Assembly: GCF_003574135.1 (NCBI RefSeq)
Contig: NZ_AP018341.1
Span: forward strand, 2,331,740 to 2,395,739
From: a cyanobacterium endosymbiont of Rhopalodia gibberula
Lineage (GTDB): Bacteria > Cyanobacteriota > Cyanobacteriia > Cyanobacteriales > Microcystaceae
DNA: 64,000 nt
Reading direction: 5' to 3'
The notes under the pieces were generated by a model. The model did not search any database and was not told the origin of the DNA. It was given only the letters and a program-made list of their open reading frames with translations. Both the position numbers and the translations under genes were made by a program. Within the stretch, counting starts at the first letter, position 1. Every line of letters begins with the position of its first letter. Positions 49,568 to 59,550 of this stretch are shown in pieces.

Positions 49568-52492
49568 ATGCAGGCTCAGCAATCTTTACCACTTTTTATT
49601 CTTATTGATGGACATTCTCTAGCGTTTCGGGCTTATTATGCTTTTGCTAAAGCTAAACATGGTCCTCTACATACTTCTACGGGAATTCCTACCAGTGTTT
49701 GTTTTGGATTTTTAAATTCATTAATTCAAGTTATTATAGATCAAAAACCTCAATATCTAGCTATTGCTTTTGATCGACAAGAACCTACTTTCCGCCATAA
49801 AATTGATGCTAACTATAAAGCAAATCGTCAAGAAACTCCTGAAGATTTTATTCATGATATTGAAAATCTTCAAGAATTATTAATGGCTTTAAATATAACA
49901 ATTGTGACTTGTCCAGGTTATGAAGCGGATGATGTATTGGGAACCTTAGCAAATCAAGGGAGTAAATCAGGATATCAAGTTAAAATTCTAAGCGGTGATC
50001 GCGATCTTTTTCAATTGGTTGATGAAAGTAAAAATGTTAGTGTTTTGTATTTAGAAAAAAATGCGATAAAGAATCTATCATCTGAAGGTTATACAGAATT
50101 TGATTCTAAAGCTGTAGAAGTCAAACTAGGAGTGAAACCCACTCAGGTGATTGATTATAAGGCGCTATGTGGAGATAGATCAGATAATATTCCAGGAGTT
50201 AAGGGAATTGGAGACAAAACAGCTGTAAGATTTTTACAAAAATACGGTAATCTACAAGGAATTTATAGTAATCTAAATCAGATAAAGGGCGCGAATAATA
50301 AAAAATTAAGAGAGGGAATGAAAGATGCAGAGCACTCTCGTAACTTAGCTGAAATCATAACTAATATCCCGATTGAAATTGATTTAAGCCAGTGCCAGTT
50401 AAAAGGATTTGATCTATCTTCTTTACAGAGAATATTACACAAGCTAGAACTTAATAAGTTCTTAAAAGAAATTGATAAGATAAAAAATATTTTTGAAAGA
50501 AAAAATATTTTTCTTTCTCAAGAAAGTTTTCAAGAAACATACGGATGTGAACCCAGACAACTCTCTTTATTTCCTAGTAAAAAATTAGTTAAAAGTCCTG
50601 CTGAATTAATCATTAAAGACGATCTTAATTCGTCACAAATAAATCCTGAAATTATTACAAACTTAGAGCAGTTAAATAAATTAGTTAGCAGACTCAAACA
50701 ATATATAGGATCTCAACATTTTATTGCTTGGGATACTGAAACAACCTCATTAGAACCTAGAGATGCGGAATTAGTTGGAATTGGCTGTTGTTGGGGTCAT
50801 GCAATAACTGACATAGCTTATATTCCTACAGGACATACGAAAGGGACACAACTAAAAAAAAAGGTAATTTTAGACAAATTAAGACCAATTCTGGAGAACG
50901 ATCAATATGCTAAAGTTTTTCAAAATACGAAATTTGACCGTTTGGTTTTACATCATCAAGGAATTAAACTGACCGGTGTAGTGTTTGATACCATGTTAGC
51001 TAGTTATGTTTTGCATCCTGAAATGAGTCATAATTTGAGTGATTTATGTTATCGATATTTACCTGAAATCAGTCCTCAGAGTTACAAAGAATTAGGAATT
51101 ATTAAAGGGAAAACTATTGCCAGTTTAGATATTAAAATTGTTGCAAATTATTGTGGAATGGATGCTTATATTACTTATTTGTTAGTTAATCAATTAGAAA
51201 AAGAATTAAAGTCAATTGAAACTTTAAAAAAATTACTCATAGAAGTGGAACAACCCTTAGAATCTGTCTTGGCAGTTATGGAAAATACAGGGGTTCGTAT
51301 TGACACTAACTATTTACAGAAATTGTCTCAACAATTACAACAAGACTTAGAATTTATCGAACAACGAGCATACCAAGAAGCAGGGGAAAAATTTAATTTA
51401 AGCTCTCCTAAACAACTTGGAGAAGTTTTGTTTGAAAAACTAGATTTAAGTCGCAAGAAATCCCGAAAAACTAAACTTGGATATTCTACCGATCATGCTA
51501 CTTTGGAAAAACTACAAGGAGATCATCCGATTGTTGATTATATTTTAGAACATCGTACTTTATCTAAATTAAAATCAACCTATGTGGATGCTTTACCTGC
51601 ATTAGTTCGTGATGATACCCAACGAATTCATACTAACTTTAATCAAACGGTAACAGCAACTGGAAGGTTATCTTCTTCTAACCCTAACTTACAAAATATC
51701 CCCATTCGTTCTCAATTTTCTCGTAAGCTTCGTCAAGCGTTTATTCCGAAAGAAAATTGGTTATTAGTATCAGCAGATTATTCGCAAATCGAACTGAGAA
51801 TTCTAGCACATTTAAGTCAGGAGTCTGTATTATTAGAAGCATATAGAAATGGTCAGGATGTTCATACTGTAACTGCTAAGCTATTATTTAATAAGGAAAC
51901 TATTACACCAGAAGAAAGAAATCTAGGTAAAACAATTAATTTTGGGGTAATTTACGGAATGGGTGCTCAGAGGTTTGCCAGAGAAGCAGGAGTTACAGCA
52001 GCAGAAGGAAAAATATTTATTGATAAGTATCATCAGCGATATGCCAAGGTATTTGAGTTTTTAGAAAAGACAAAAAAAGAAGCAATTACTAGGGGATTTG
52101 TAACAACTATTTTGGGAAGAAGACGATACTTTAATTTTGTTACATACAGTTTGAAAAAGCTTAAAGGTACTAATCCAAAAAATATTAATTTAAACGAGTT
52201 ACATCTAAATTATACAGATGCTCAATTACTACGTGCTGCAGCTAATGCACCAATTCAAGGCTCAAGTGCTGATATTATTAAAGCTGCTATGATTAAAATA
52301 CAAGAAATTTTAAGTCATTATAAAGCAAATTTATTATTACAAGTTCATGATGAATTAGTTTTTGAAGTTCCTCTAGAGGAATGGGATGAATTACAAAAAA
52401 AAATCAAACAAACTATGGAAAATGCTATTATTTTAACAGTTCCTTTAGTGGTTGATATTTATTCAGGTAACAATTGGATGGAAGCAAAATAA
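49568..52492 (+). CDS. polA: DNA polymerase I
   Basis: 974 residues with all three domains. The 5'-3' exonuclease (about 1-300) has LIDGHSLAFRAYYAF, AIAFDRQEPTFRH, GYEADDVLGTLA and ALCGDRSDNIPGVKGIG. The 3'-5' exonuclease (about 370-560) has its metal motif AWDTETTSLEP and KVFQNTKFDRLVL, so proofreading looks possible. The polymerase domain has SADYSQIELRILAHLS (motif A), RNLGKTINFGVIYGMG (motif B) and LLQVHDELVFEVP (motif C). It fills gaps in repair and removes Okazaki primers. A GGAG lies about 20 bases before the ATG, farther than ideal. The frame is intact between two deserts of 1.7-1.8 kb. Confidence 0.96.
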   Translation: MQAQQSLPLFILIDGHSLAFRAYYAFAKAKHGPLHTSTGIPTSVCFGFLNSLIQVIIDQKPQYLAIAFDRQEPTFRHKIDANYKANRQETPEDFIHDIENLQELLMALNITIVTCPGYEADDVLGTLANQGSKSGYQVKILSGDRDLFQLVDESKNVSVLYLEKNAIKNLSSEGYTEFDSKAVEVKLGVKPTQVIDYKALCGDRSDNIPGVKGIGDKTAVRFLQKYGNLQGIYSNLNQIKGANNKKLREGMKDAEHSRNLAEIITNIPIEIDLSQCQLKGFDLSSLQRILHKLELNKFLKEIDKIKNIFERKNIFLSQESFQETYGCEPRQLSLFPSKKLVKSPAELIIKDDLNSSQINPEIITNLEQLNKLVSRLKQYIGSQHFIAWDTETTSLEPRDAELVGIGCCWGHAITDIAYIPTGHTKGTQLKKKVILDKLRPILENDQYAKVFQNTKFDRLVLHHQGIKLTGVVFDTMLASYVLHPEMSHNLSDLCYRYLPEISPQSYKELGIIKGKTIASLDIKIVANYCGMDAYITYLLVNQLEKELKSIETLKKLLIEVEQPLESVLAVMENTGVRIDTNYLQKLSQQLQQDLEFIEQRAYQEAGEKFNLSSPKQLGEVLFEKLDLSRKKSRKTKLGYSTDHATLEKLQGDHPIVDYILEHRTLSKLKSTYVDALPALVRDDTQRIHTNFNQTVTATGRLSSSNPNLQNIPIRSQFSRKLRQAFIPKENWLLVSADYSQIELRILAHLSQESVLLEAYRNGQDVHTVTAKLLFNKETITPEERNLGKTINFGVIYGMGAQRFAREAGVTAAEGKIFIDKYHQRYAKVFEFLEKTKKEAITRGFVTTILGRRRYFNFVTYSLKKLKGTNPKNINLNELHLNYTDAQLLRAAANAPIQGSSADIIKAAMIKIQEILSHYKANLLLQVHDELVFEVPLEEWDELQKKIKQTMENAIILTVPLVVDIYSGNNWMEAK

Positions 52493-54320
52493 ATATCATT
52501 GGCTATCACTGGCGATTATGATAATTTATTTTATAAAAAAATAAAGTCAATACATTTGTTTTAATTAAATAAACTGCGATATAAAAATTATTACTCTATT
52601 GAGGTGTAATTAAAATTTAATCTTACTTATTTTTATTAACTGATTGCAATTATTGTTCAATATTTACTACTTTAAGATAGTCCGTAGAAGATTGAATTTA
52701 ATAATTATATTTTTAGCAAAAAACTATTTATATATAAATAAATTTACTTTGTTCGATTTTAATTGCTTTTACTAACTTACAATTTTATTTATTGAATATC
52801 GTCTGTAGTTTTTTATTTTTGATACAATATGACTGCTTAATATATAGCTACTGAATATCGTTAATTTAGAATATTTAGATCTATCTACTTGTTTAATTAA
52901 TTTTTAATTTTTTTAAAAACTACTTAAAATATTTAGCTTATGCTCACCATGAGTTTAATTTAAAAAGTACTCTAAACGACCTATTATTGTGTTAATATAT
53001 AACTAATTGTTCTAATTTTTTTTTAAAAAATTAAACAAGTTACAGTTGATCTATAATTCATCTTAATTTAGTTTTTTTTAAAAAATCTTTCTTATTTCTT
53101 TATTATTAGTATTTTTTTATTAATTAAATAATTAACTTATTATTTTAAATAATGAGTTAATTAACTATACATTTTCTGCTTTGGAGTATTTTATGAAATA
53201 AAAGAAGAAATTACAGAAAATTTAGGCAATGATAATAAGTTAAATTTTCTCTACTTTGAGTAGCTGCTCTTTACTAGAAAAAATATAAATAACTATCATT
53301 TATAACTATGAAATAAACTTTTTTTTATGCAAATAAAATAAGCTTTTTTTTTTTAATTATCTGCTATAGAACATATGATTTTTACGATATTGAAAATTAA
53401 ATATTTTGTTTTTTAGTATATTAAAAATTAATTAAATAAAAAATTGTAAGTAAAATTATTAATTTATTTATTAGGTTTGTGATAGATTTTAATTAATTAT
53501 ATAATTATGGAAATATCTAATATTTTTTTATATAAAAATCTAGATAGTAACCATTGTTTTTTTGTATTTTTTGGAATATTTTTATAGTGTATTTACTATA
53601 AATTAAATGAATTATATTTGGTTTAGAGTAAACCATAGACAGACATTCTGCATTAAATAGAACTCCTCCTTTGAAGGATTATCTATAAAGGTATATTGTT
53701 AATGGTTTATATATTAAAAACTTGCAGTTTTACAAGGATAATCTCTAAGTATATAAATATAGTTTTTGATTGTAAAATAAACAAAATAATTTTTTTATAT
53801 TAAGTTTTAATAAAAATGATTTTTCCTCTATATCAAGAAACTATAAAACCTTTATTATTAAATAGTTTTTAAAAAATTAAATAACTTAAATATACTTTTT
53901 TATAAATTTTTTTAAAGACAAAAATTTTAGTAGTGAATTAAATTTATAAGATTTATTAAATAAATAATTAGGTAATTGTTTAATTTAATTAAATATTATA
54001 AATACGGAAAATAAGAGTTATTTTTATATCTTTAAATTTTAATTATTAATAATTATTCTAAAATAATAATCAGCAAAACATATAGTTATGACTTTAAAAT
54101 CTTATTGATTACTATCAATTTACTTAGTAATGTTTTTGTTGATAATTTTCTTAATGATAAGTAATATATAAATCTTACTTATATAAAAGTATTAAACTAG
54201 TATATATAGAGCAAAAAACTTTAAAATTTTTTTTAAAAGATTGAGTTTTTAGCATAAGTCGCTATTTGTTTATATTAAAAATAAGGTGTGTTAACTAAAT
54301 TAACGCACCTTAAGAAGTTT
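52493..54320. other. Non-coding AT-rich desert of 1.8 kb
   Basis: Convergent spacer between polA and ileS, among the most AT-rich parts of the window. No gene or relic recognised. A hairpin with one wobble lies near 53129-53160 (TTAACTTATTATT / AATAATGAGTTAA). The ileS terminator is at its right edge. Confidence 0.55.
54283..54311 (-). terminator. Rho-independent terminator of ileS
   Basis: On the minus strand AAGGTGCGTTAA-TTTAG-TTAACACACCTT is followed by ATTTTTAATAT, ten bases beyond the ileS stop. One G-T wobble. Confidence 0.75.
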
Positions 54321-57200
54321 CTAAAATTTACCCATTAATGCCGCATTACATCGTTCACAAATAGTAGGATTATCACCAAATTCTCCTACCTTTATTGAGT
54401 AGTTCCAACAGCGATCACATTTATGTCCATCTGCTTTAATTACCCCAACAGAAACTAATTCAGACTTACTTTGGTACTCTGTCTTTTGAAGATTTTCAAT
54501 ACTATCAACTAATTCTACTTGAGAAGCTAACAATAAATAGCGCAATTCATCTACTTGATTGCTCGTTGAAGTATTATTAGAGGTGAACAATCTTAAATGC
54601 TTTTTTAAGTCTTGGTCCGAGACATAAAGTAACACTTTTGCATCTAGAGAAGACCCCACTGCTTTCTCTTTTCTAGCTTGTTCTATTACTTGATTAACTT
54701 CACTACGGATTAGCCGTAATTTTTCCCAGTAATCTTTTAATTCTGGTCGTTTCCATTGTTCTTTTAGCTCTACCCATCCTGACTGAAAAACAGACTTGTA
54801 TAAAGTTTTATAGGGCAAGGATTGCCAGATATCTTCAGCCATGTGGCACAATACGGGAGCGATCACTTTAGCTAAATTTTCCAGGACGATTTTTAACACC
54901 GTTTGACAACTACGACGACGCAACGCATCAAAATGAGAAATATAGAGTCTATCTTTGGCAATATCCAGATAAAAATTAGATAGATCTATGACACAGAAAT
55001 TTTGAACTGTTTGAAAAAAACGAAAAAATTGAAACTTTTCAAACGCATCAGTTACCTCTGCAAAAACATCAGTGATGCGGTGTAGCATGTATTTATCTAA
55101 CTCTGGCAACTCTAAGTAAGTAACTGTATTCTTTTCTGGCTCAAAATCACTTAAATTACCTAACAGAAATCTGGTTGTATTACGTATTTTTCGGTAAGTA
55201 TCTGAAAGTTGTTTGATTATATTCTGACCAATAAGTACATCAGAGGAATAGTCGACAGATGATACCCATAACCGCAGTACATCAGCACCATAGGGAGGAT
55301 TTTCTTTCTGATCTTTACCTCCATTTATAATGATAAATGGATCAACGATATTTCCTAAAGACTTACTCATCTTATGTCCTTTTTCATCTAAGACAAAACC
55401 ATGGGTTAATACCGTTTTATAGGGAGCAATTCCATTAACAGCAACACTAGTCAATAAACTTGATTGAAACCACCCTCTATGTTGATCAGTTCCTTCTAAA
55501 TAAATATCTACTGGATACTTTAATTCTCCCCGTTGTTTTGTTACTGCTGCCCAAGAGGAACCAGAGTCAAACCAAACGTCCATTGTATCATTTCCTTTGC
55601 GATATTTATGAGCATCTTGACTATATTTCTTTGGCAGTAACTCCTCAACAGAAAGTTCCCACCAAGCATCAGAACCTTTTTCTAAAAAAATAGCTTGTAT
55701 ATGATTAATAGTTTCTTCTGTTAATAAAGGTTTGTTAGTTTCTTCGTCATAAAAAACAGGAATAGGAACTCCCCAATTACGCTGACGAGAAATACACCAA
55801 TCTGAGCGATCACCTACCATATGAGTAATGCGATTTTCTCCTTGTTGTGGAATCCAATTAACAGATTTTATTGCCTCTAAAGCGGATTTACGAAAACCTT
55901 CTACCGAGGCAAACCATTGTTCTGTAGCACGAAATATTGTTGGTTTTTTTGTCCTCCAATCATAAGGATATTTATGTAAATAAGGTTCTTCTTTAAGTAG
56001 AGATCCTCGATTTTTTAATTCATCAATAATAGCTTTATTAGCATCTTTTAAAACATTTAATCCTGCAAATTGTCCGGCTTCTTCTGTAAAGTTTCCCTGA
56101 TCGTCTACTGGAGATAAAACCTTTAAGCCATACCGTTGACCAACCATATAATCTTCTTGTCCATGACCAGGTGCGGTGTGAACTAAACCTGTCCCTGATT
56201 CTGTAGTAACATAGTCTCCTCCGATGACAATTTCACCTTCTCGATTATACAAAGGATGGCGATAAACAGTATGTTCTAAAGCCTTTCCTTGAAAAGTTGT
56301 TTTGACTTTTAGAAAAGTCCCAAAAGTTTCCGATAAACGTTCCACTAAATTAGCTGCAACAATGAGGTATTGATAGCTACAAAGATCAGAAGTTAGTTCA
56401 ACAACAGCATAAGTAAGGTCGGGATTAAGAGCAATAGCTAAATTACCAGGAAGAGTCCAAGGGGTAGTTGTCCAAATAGCAACTCCCAAATTATAGAGAA
56501 ATGGACTTAAAATCTCTTGAGCAATTTTTGAAGATTTAGTAACAGGAAATGCGGCAAAAACACTCTGGGAAATATGACCTTCAGGATATTCTAATTCTGC
56601 TTCAGCTAATGCAGTCCGAGAACTAGGACTCCAGTGAACTGGTTTGAGTCCTCGATATATATAGCCTTTAAGTGTCATTTCACCAAATACCCCAACCTGT
56701 GCGGCTTCGTATTCAGGAGTTAGGGTTAAATAAGGGTTTTTCCAGTCCCCCCAAATTCCATATCTTTGAAAACTTTCTGCCTGTTTTTGTTGAGTTTTAA
56801 GAGCAAAATCACGGGCTTTTTGGCGAAGTTTAAGAGGAGTTAAACTCTCCCGTTCTTTAGATTGCATACTTTGCAACACTTTCAATTCAATAGGGAGTCC
56901 GTGACAGTCCCACCCTGGAACATAGCGAACTTTATAACCCCGCAATAGCTTATATTTATTGATGATGTCCTTAAGGATTTTATTTAATGCATGACCCATA
57001 TGGAGAGAGCCATTAGCGTAGGGTGGACCATCATGGAGGATAAATAGGTCTCCTGAATTATTTAGTGACATCTGCTCATAAATTTTGTTTTCTGACCAAA
57101 ATCTTTGTAATTCAAGCTCACGCTTGACGGCGTTGGCGCGCATACTAAAGTCAGTCCGGGGTAAGTTTACGGTATCCTTGTAGCTTTTAGGTTCTATCAC
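54321..57200 (-). CDS. ileS: Isoleucyl-tRNA synthetase
   Basis: 959-residue class I synthetase. The HIGH signature is in DGPPYANGSLHMGHALNK (about residues 56-73). GWDCHGLPIE precedes the editing domain, which has TTPWTLPGNLA and the TAPGHGQEDYMVG block. KMSKSLGN is at about residue 610. The C-terminal zinc finger CDRCWNY and CERC is present, and DVWFDSGSSWAAV marks the catalytic core. It charges tRNA-Ile and edits Val-tRNA. Length and all motifs are standard. Start ATG at 57200. Confidence 0.97.
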   Translation of the reverse strand: MIEPKSYKDTVNLPRTDFSMRANAVKRELELQRFWSENKIYEQMSLNNSGDLFILHDGPPYANGSLHMGHALNKILKDIINKYKLLRGYKVRYVPGWDCHGLPIELKVLQSMQSKERESLTPLKLRQKARDFALKTQQKQAESFQRYGIWGDWKNPYLTLTPEYEAAQVGVFGEMTLKGYIYRGLKPVHWSPSSRTALAEAELEYPEGHISQSVFAAFPVTKSSKIAQEILSPFLYNLGVAIWTTTPWTLPGNLAIALNPDLTYAVVELTSDLCSYQYLIVAANLVERLSETFGTFLKVKTTFQGKALEHTVYRHPLYNREGEIVIGGDYVTTESGTGLVHTAPGHGQEDYMVGQRYGLKVLSPVDDQGNFTEEAGQFAGLNVLKDANKAIIDELKNRGSLLKEEPYLHKYPYDWRTKKPTIFRATEQWFASVEGFRKSALEAIKSVNWIPQQGENRITHMVGDRSDWCISRQRNWGVPIPVFYDEETNKPLLTEETINHIQAIFLEKGSDAWWELSVEELLPKKYSQDAHKYRKGNDTMDVWFDSGSSWAAVTKQRGELKYPVDIYLEGTDQHRGWFQSSLLTSVAVNGIAPYKTVLTHGFVLDEKGHKMSKSLGNIVDPFIIINGGKDQKENPPYGADVLRLWVSSVDYSSDVLIGQNIIKQLSDTYRKIRNTTRFLLGNLSDFEPEKNTVTYLELPELDKYMLHRITDVFAEVTDAFEKFQFFRFFQTVQNFCVIDLSNFYLDIAKDRLYISHFDALRRRSCQTVLKIVLENLAKVIAPVLCHMAEDIWQSLPYKTLYKSVFQSGWVELKEQWKRPELKDYWEKLRLIRSEVNQVIEQARKEKAVGSSLDAKVLLYVSDQDLKKHLRLFTSNNTSTSNQVDELRYLLLASQVELVDSIENLQKTEYQSKSELVSVGVIKADGHKCDRCWNYSIKVGEFGDNPTICERCNAALMGKF

Positions 57201-58130
57201 TGCGGTAATAACAATTTTTGTATTAGGTGGTTACTATCTCTAATGATATTACAAGGAAAAAGTTATCCATATTGATAAAACTTAATCCTTTAAGTTGTGG
57301 TAAGGCGTATATATCCTCTTAATAATTAAATCAATGCCTAATCCCTTCAATTAGACTCAACTCTATATATACAGCTTTTATTAGAGTCTATGGAATTAAA
57401 TAAAACAACAATTGTGTTTTGTCTATCCAAATAAAATACTTGTATTGTACATTTTTATACAAACAATTATCTCTATTCTCATCTTCATATTATTTTTTTA
57501 GTAAAAAAGTCTAAATCAACTTATAAATTTAGAAAAGATATTTAGACTTATTTAAGATAAAATATAGAAAATAAAACATTTTTTGTAGTAAAAACAATTT
57601 TATATTCATAAATATTCTTAATTTTACTTATTAAATACTTTTACTCCTAAAATTTACACTGCTTCTCTATTATGGAATAGTCTAGCCATAAAATAATTAA
57701 TAAAACACATAAAATTTAAAAATTATTTAACTTAAAGTAAGGCAATAAGATGATATCAATTTTCAAAAAAATGTTTACTGTTACCGTCTCAGTTACAGCT
57801 ATGATGAAAATCAATAATAAATCTAAGTAGTAGAAAATACAATTTTACAAAAAAAATATCAGCATCAATAAAATTTAATTGACAAAATAATAAAATAAAC
57901 TAACAGATTTTCAATTACTAATATCTAGGTTCAAATTAATACTTAATTTCTAGTAATTTATAAATAGTAAAAATTTTTATAAATTACATTTACTACTTAT
58001 ATTTTTTTTAAAAATTTATTAAAAATTCTAATTAAATACTCCAAGAGTTATTTTCTTCTTTGAAGATTAAATTAAATATATTGTGTATTTTTGTCTATAC
58101 ATATTATCTTGACATTTTTTATACTATACA

Positions 58131-58240
58131 TACAACGCTTATTGAATGAGTGGTCAAACTTTATCATTAGATTGTTCAACAATTAAGTAACAACTATCAT
58201 CGACAATGCCGAGTCAACTCGGTCAAGCTGACCATAATAA
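58131..58240 (+). promoter_or_regulatory. Structured rlpA leader, possible degenerate c-di-AMP (ydaO/yuaA) riboswitch
   Basis: An ACGCTTATTGAATGAGTGGTC segment near 58135 and GCCGAGTCAACTCGGTCAAG near 58208 resemble the start and the CCGAA..CCGNCAGCUAAC end block of the ydaO aptamer. Two mutually exclusive hairpins overlap: CCGAGT/ACTCGG (58209-58222) and GGTCA/TGACC (58221-58233). ydaO riboswitches are known to precede cell-wall hydrolase genes, and cdaA is intact in this window. The match is by eye and the core GGGGGACC is poor, so this is tentative. Confidence 0.3.
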
Positions 58241-58320
58241 TTGATGAAGTCGTTAGTATAAAAAACTATTGATAGAAATCTATATAACCAATTATAAGAA
58301 AACACTCTATAAAAAATTCG

Positions 58321-58335
58321 TGTTACCGTGTAACA
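58321..58335. promoter_or_regulatory. Inverted repeat TGTTAC-CGT-GTAACA before rlpA
   Basis: A perfect 6-bp inverted repeat about 40 bases before the rlpA start. It could be an operator or a small leader hairpin; no matching regulator is known to me. Confidence 0.35.
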
Positions 58336-58374
58336 GTTTAAATAAGTGTAAAGCAGTTCCGTAAGGAGTCGACA

Positions 58375-59397
58375 TTGCCCAATTCACTGAATCATAGAGA
58401 TTTCGAGGGATTACACTACTCACTTAACAAAACACCCATGATAAAAAAACCTTGGAAAGGAATAGCAGCAATAGTATTAGCTACCAGTTTAGGGACACCA
58501 CTCCTTTTATGCGGGTCCTTGAATAGCTCAGTGGCATCTTATTTTAGAGATAAAACTAATGACCAAAGAGAACTCCTAAGGGGAGAGACTATAACAACAA
58601 CAGAAAGTTCCGATAAAAGTGCGATAGTTACTCTCCATCCCCATCAGTGGAAATCTAAATTAGTTGTGACGCTCAGAGTACGAACAATACCTATTCTCAC
58701 TTTTATCGGTACAAAAGCCGAGCTCATCAAAATTAAAAACAGCGAAAACAGTTCTGAACAAATCCCAGCTGACACCGATGTTATGAACCGGGCTAAAGCT
58801 GTCGCTAAACGCTTAAACAAAGTTAGTCATAATAAACAATTTGACTCCAAGAATATCACTGTTAGTACAAACGCTAAAAATAAATCCTACACAATCAAAT
58901 TAAGTGATAAAGAACTTGTTACCATTGACGGTCAGACAATTTTATCAGACACTACGAACAATTTGGCGGTCGACGCGCTACAAGCTACAAATCGCCTACG
59001 TCGGTTGATGGGAGATGCACTCCCCTTAAATGCCATTGCTAATATTCCATCAGCTGCTCCAGAAATGGTAATAGTAGGAGCTAAAAAACAAGGAATTAGT
59101 CCTCGTAAAGGAATGGCATCTTGGTATGGTCCTGGATTTCACGGTCGCTTGACTGCTAATGGAGAACGGTACAATCAAAATGGTTTAACAGCAGCTCATA
59201 AAAATCTTCCTTTTGGAACGAGAGTTCGGGTGACTAACCTTAATAATGGTCGTTCAATAACCGTTCGTATCAATGATCGTGGTCCCTATGCCCACGGACG
59301 GATTATTGATTTATCAAAAGGCGCAGCCCGAGTTATCGGTTTGATGGGGAGCGGTGTAGCTCCAGTACAAATCGAAATTTTAGGACGTTTAAAATAA
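58375..59397 (+). CDS. rlpA: RlpA-like septal ring lytic transglycosylase/double-psi barrel protein
   Basis: 340 residues. The C-terminal 95 are a double-psi beta-barrel with the RlpA signature [36 protein letters not shown], then [16 protein letters not shown] with the catalytic Asp region. RlpA cleaves glycan strands stripped of stem peptides. I chose TTG at 58375 because AAGGAG lies exactly 6 bases before it. The ATG at 58438 ([20 protein letters not shown]) lacks a site but starts the signal peptide more typically. Residues about 30-240 are poorly conserved and polar. It is probably exported and acts at the division site. Confidence 0.87.
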   Translation: MPNSLNHRDFEGLHYSLNKTPMIKKPWKGIAAIVLATSLGTPLLLCGSLNSSVASYFRDKTNDQRELLRGETITTTESSDKSAIVTLHPHQWKSKLVVTLRVRTIPILTFIGTKAELIKIKNSENSSEQIPADTDVMNRAKAVAKRLNKVSHNKQFDSKNITVSTNAKNKSYTIKLSDKELVTIDGQTILSDTTNNLAVDALQATNRLRRLMGDALPLNAIANIPSAAPEMVIVGAKKQGISPRKGMASWYGPGFHGRLTANGERYNQNGLTAAHKNLPFGTRVRVTNLNNGRSITVRINDRGPYAHGRIIDLSKGAARVIGLMGSGVAPVQIEILGRLK

Positions 59398-59550
59398 TAA
59401 TTAGTAATGAGTGAATAAAAATTTTTCCAGTTACCGCAGCAGACATTAAGGTGTTTGACATCAGTAGAAGCAACACAACCCTTGGCGAAATTAACTTTTG
59501 CCCCCTACCTTATGCGTCCTAATCCATTCGTGACGACCCAATAAATAAAG

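Larger units (their letters stand above)
57201..58374. other. Divergent spacer between ileS and rlpA
   Basis: Mostly AT-rich and empty to about 58100. A 27-codon frame at 57751 (ISIFKKMFTVTVSVTAM) looks like a signal peptide and could be the stump of a lost secreted protein. The last 250 bases hold structured sequence described separately. Confidence 0.5.

Noticed and set aside
57751-57834. 27-codon signal-peptide-like frame, considered as a stump of a plastocyanin or cytochrome gene
   Set aside because: No mature-protein motif follows in any frame, so the origin cannot be supported.
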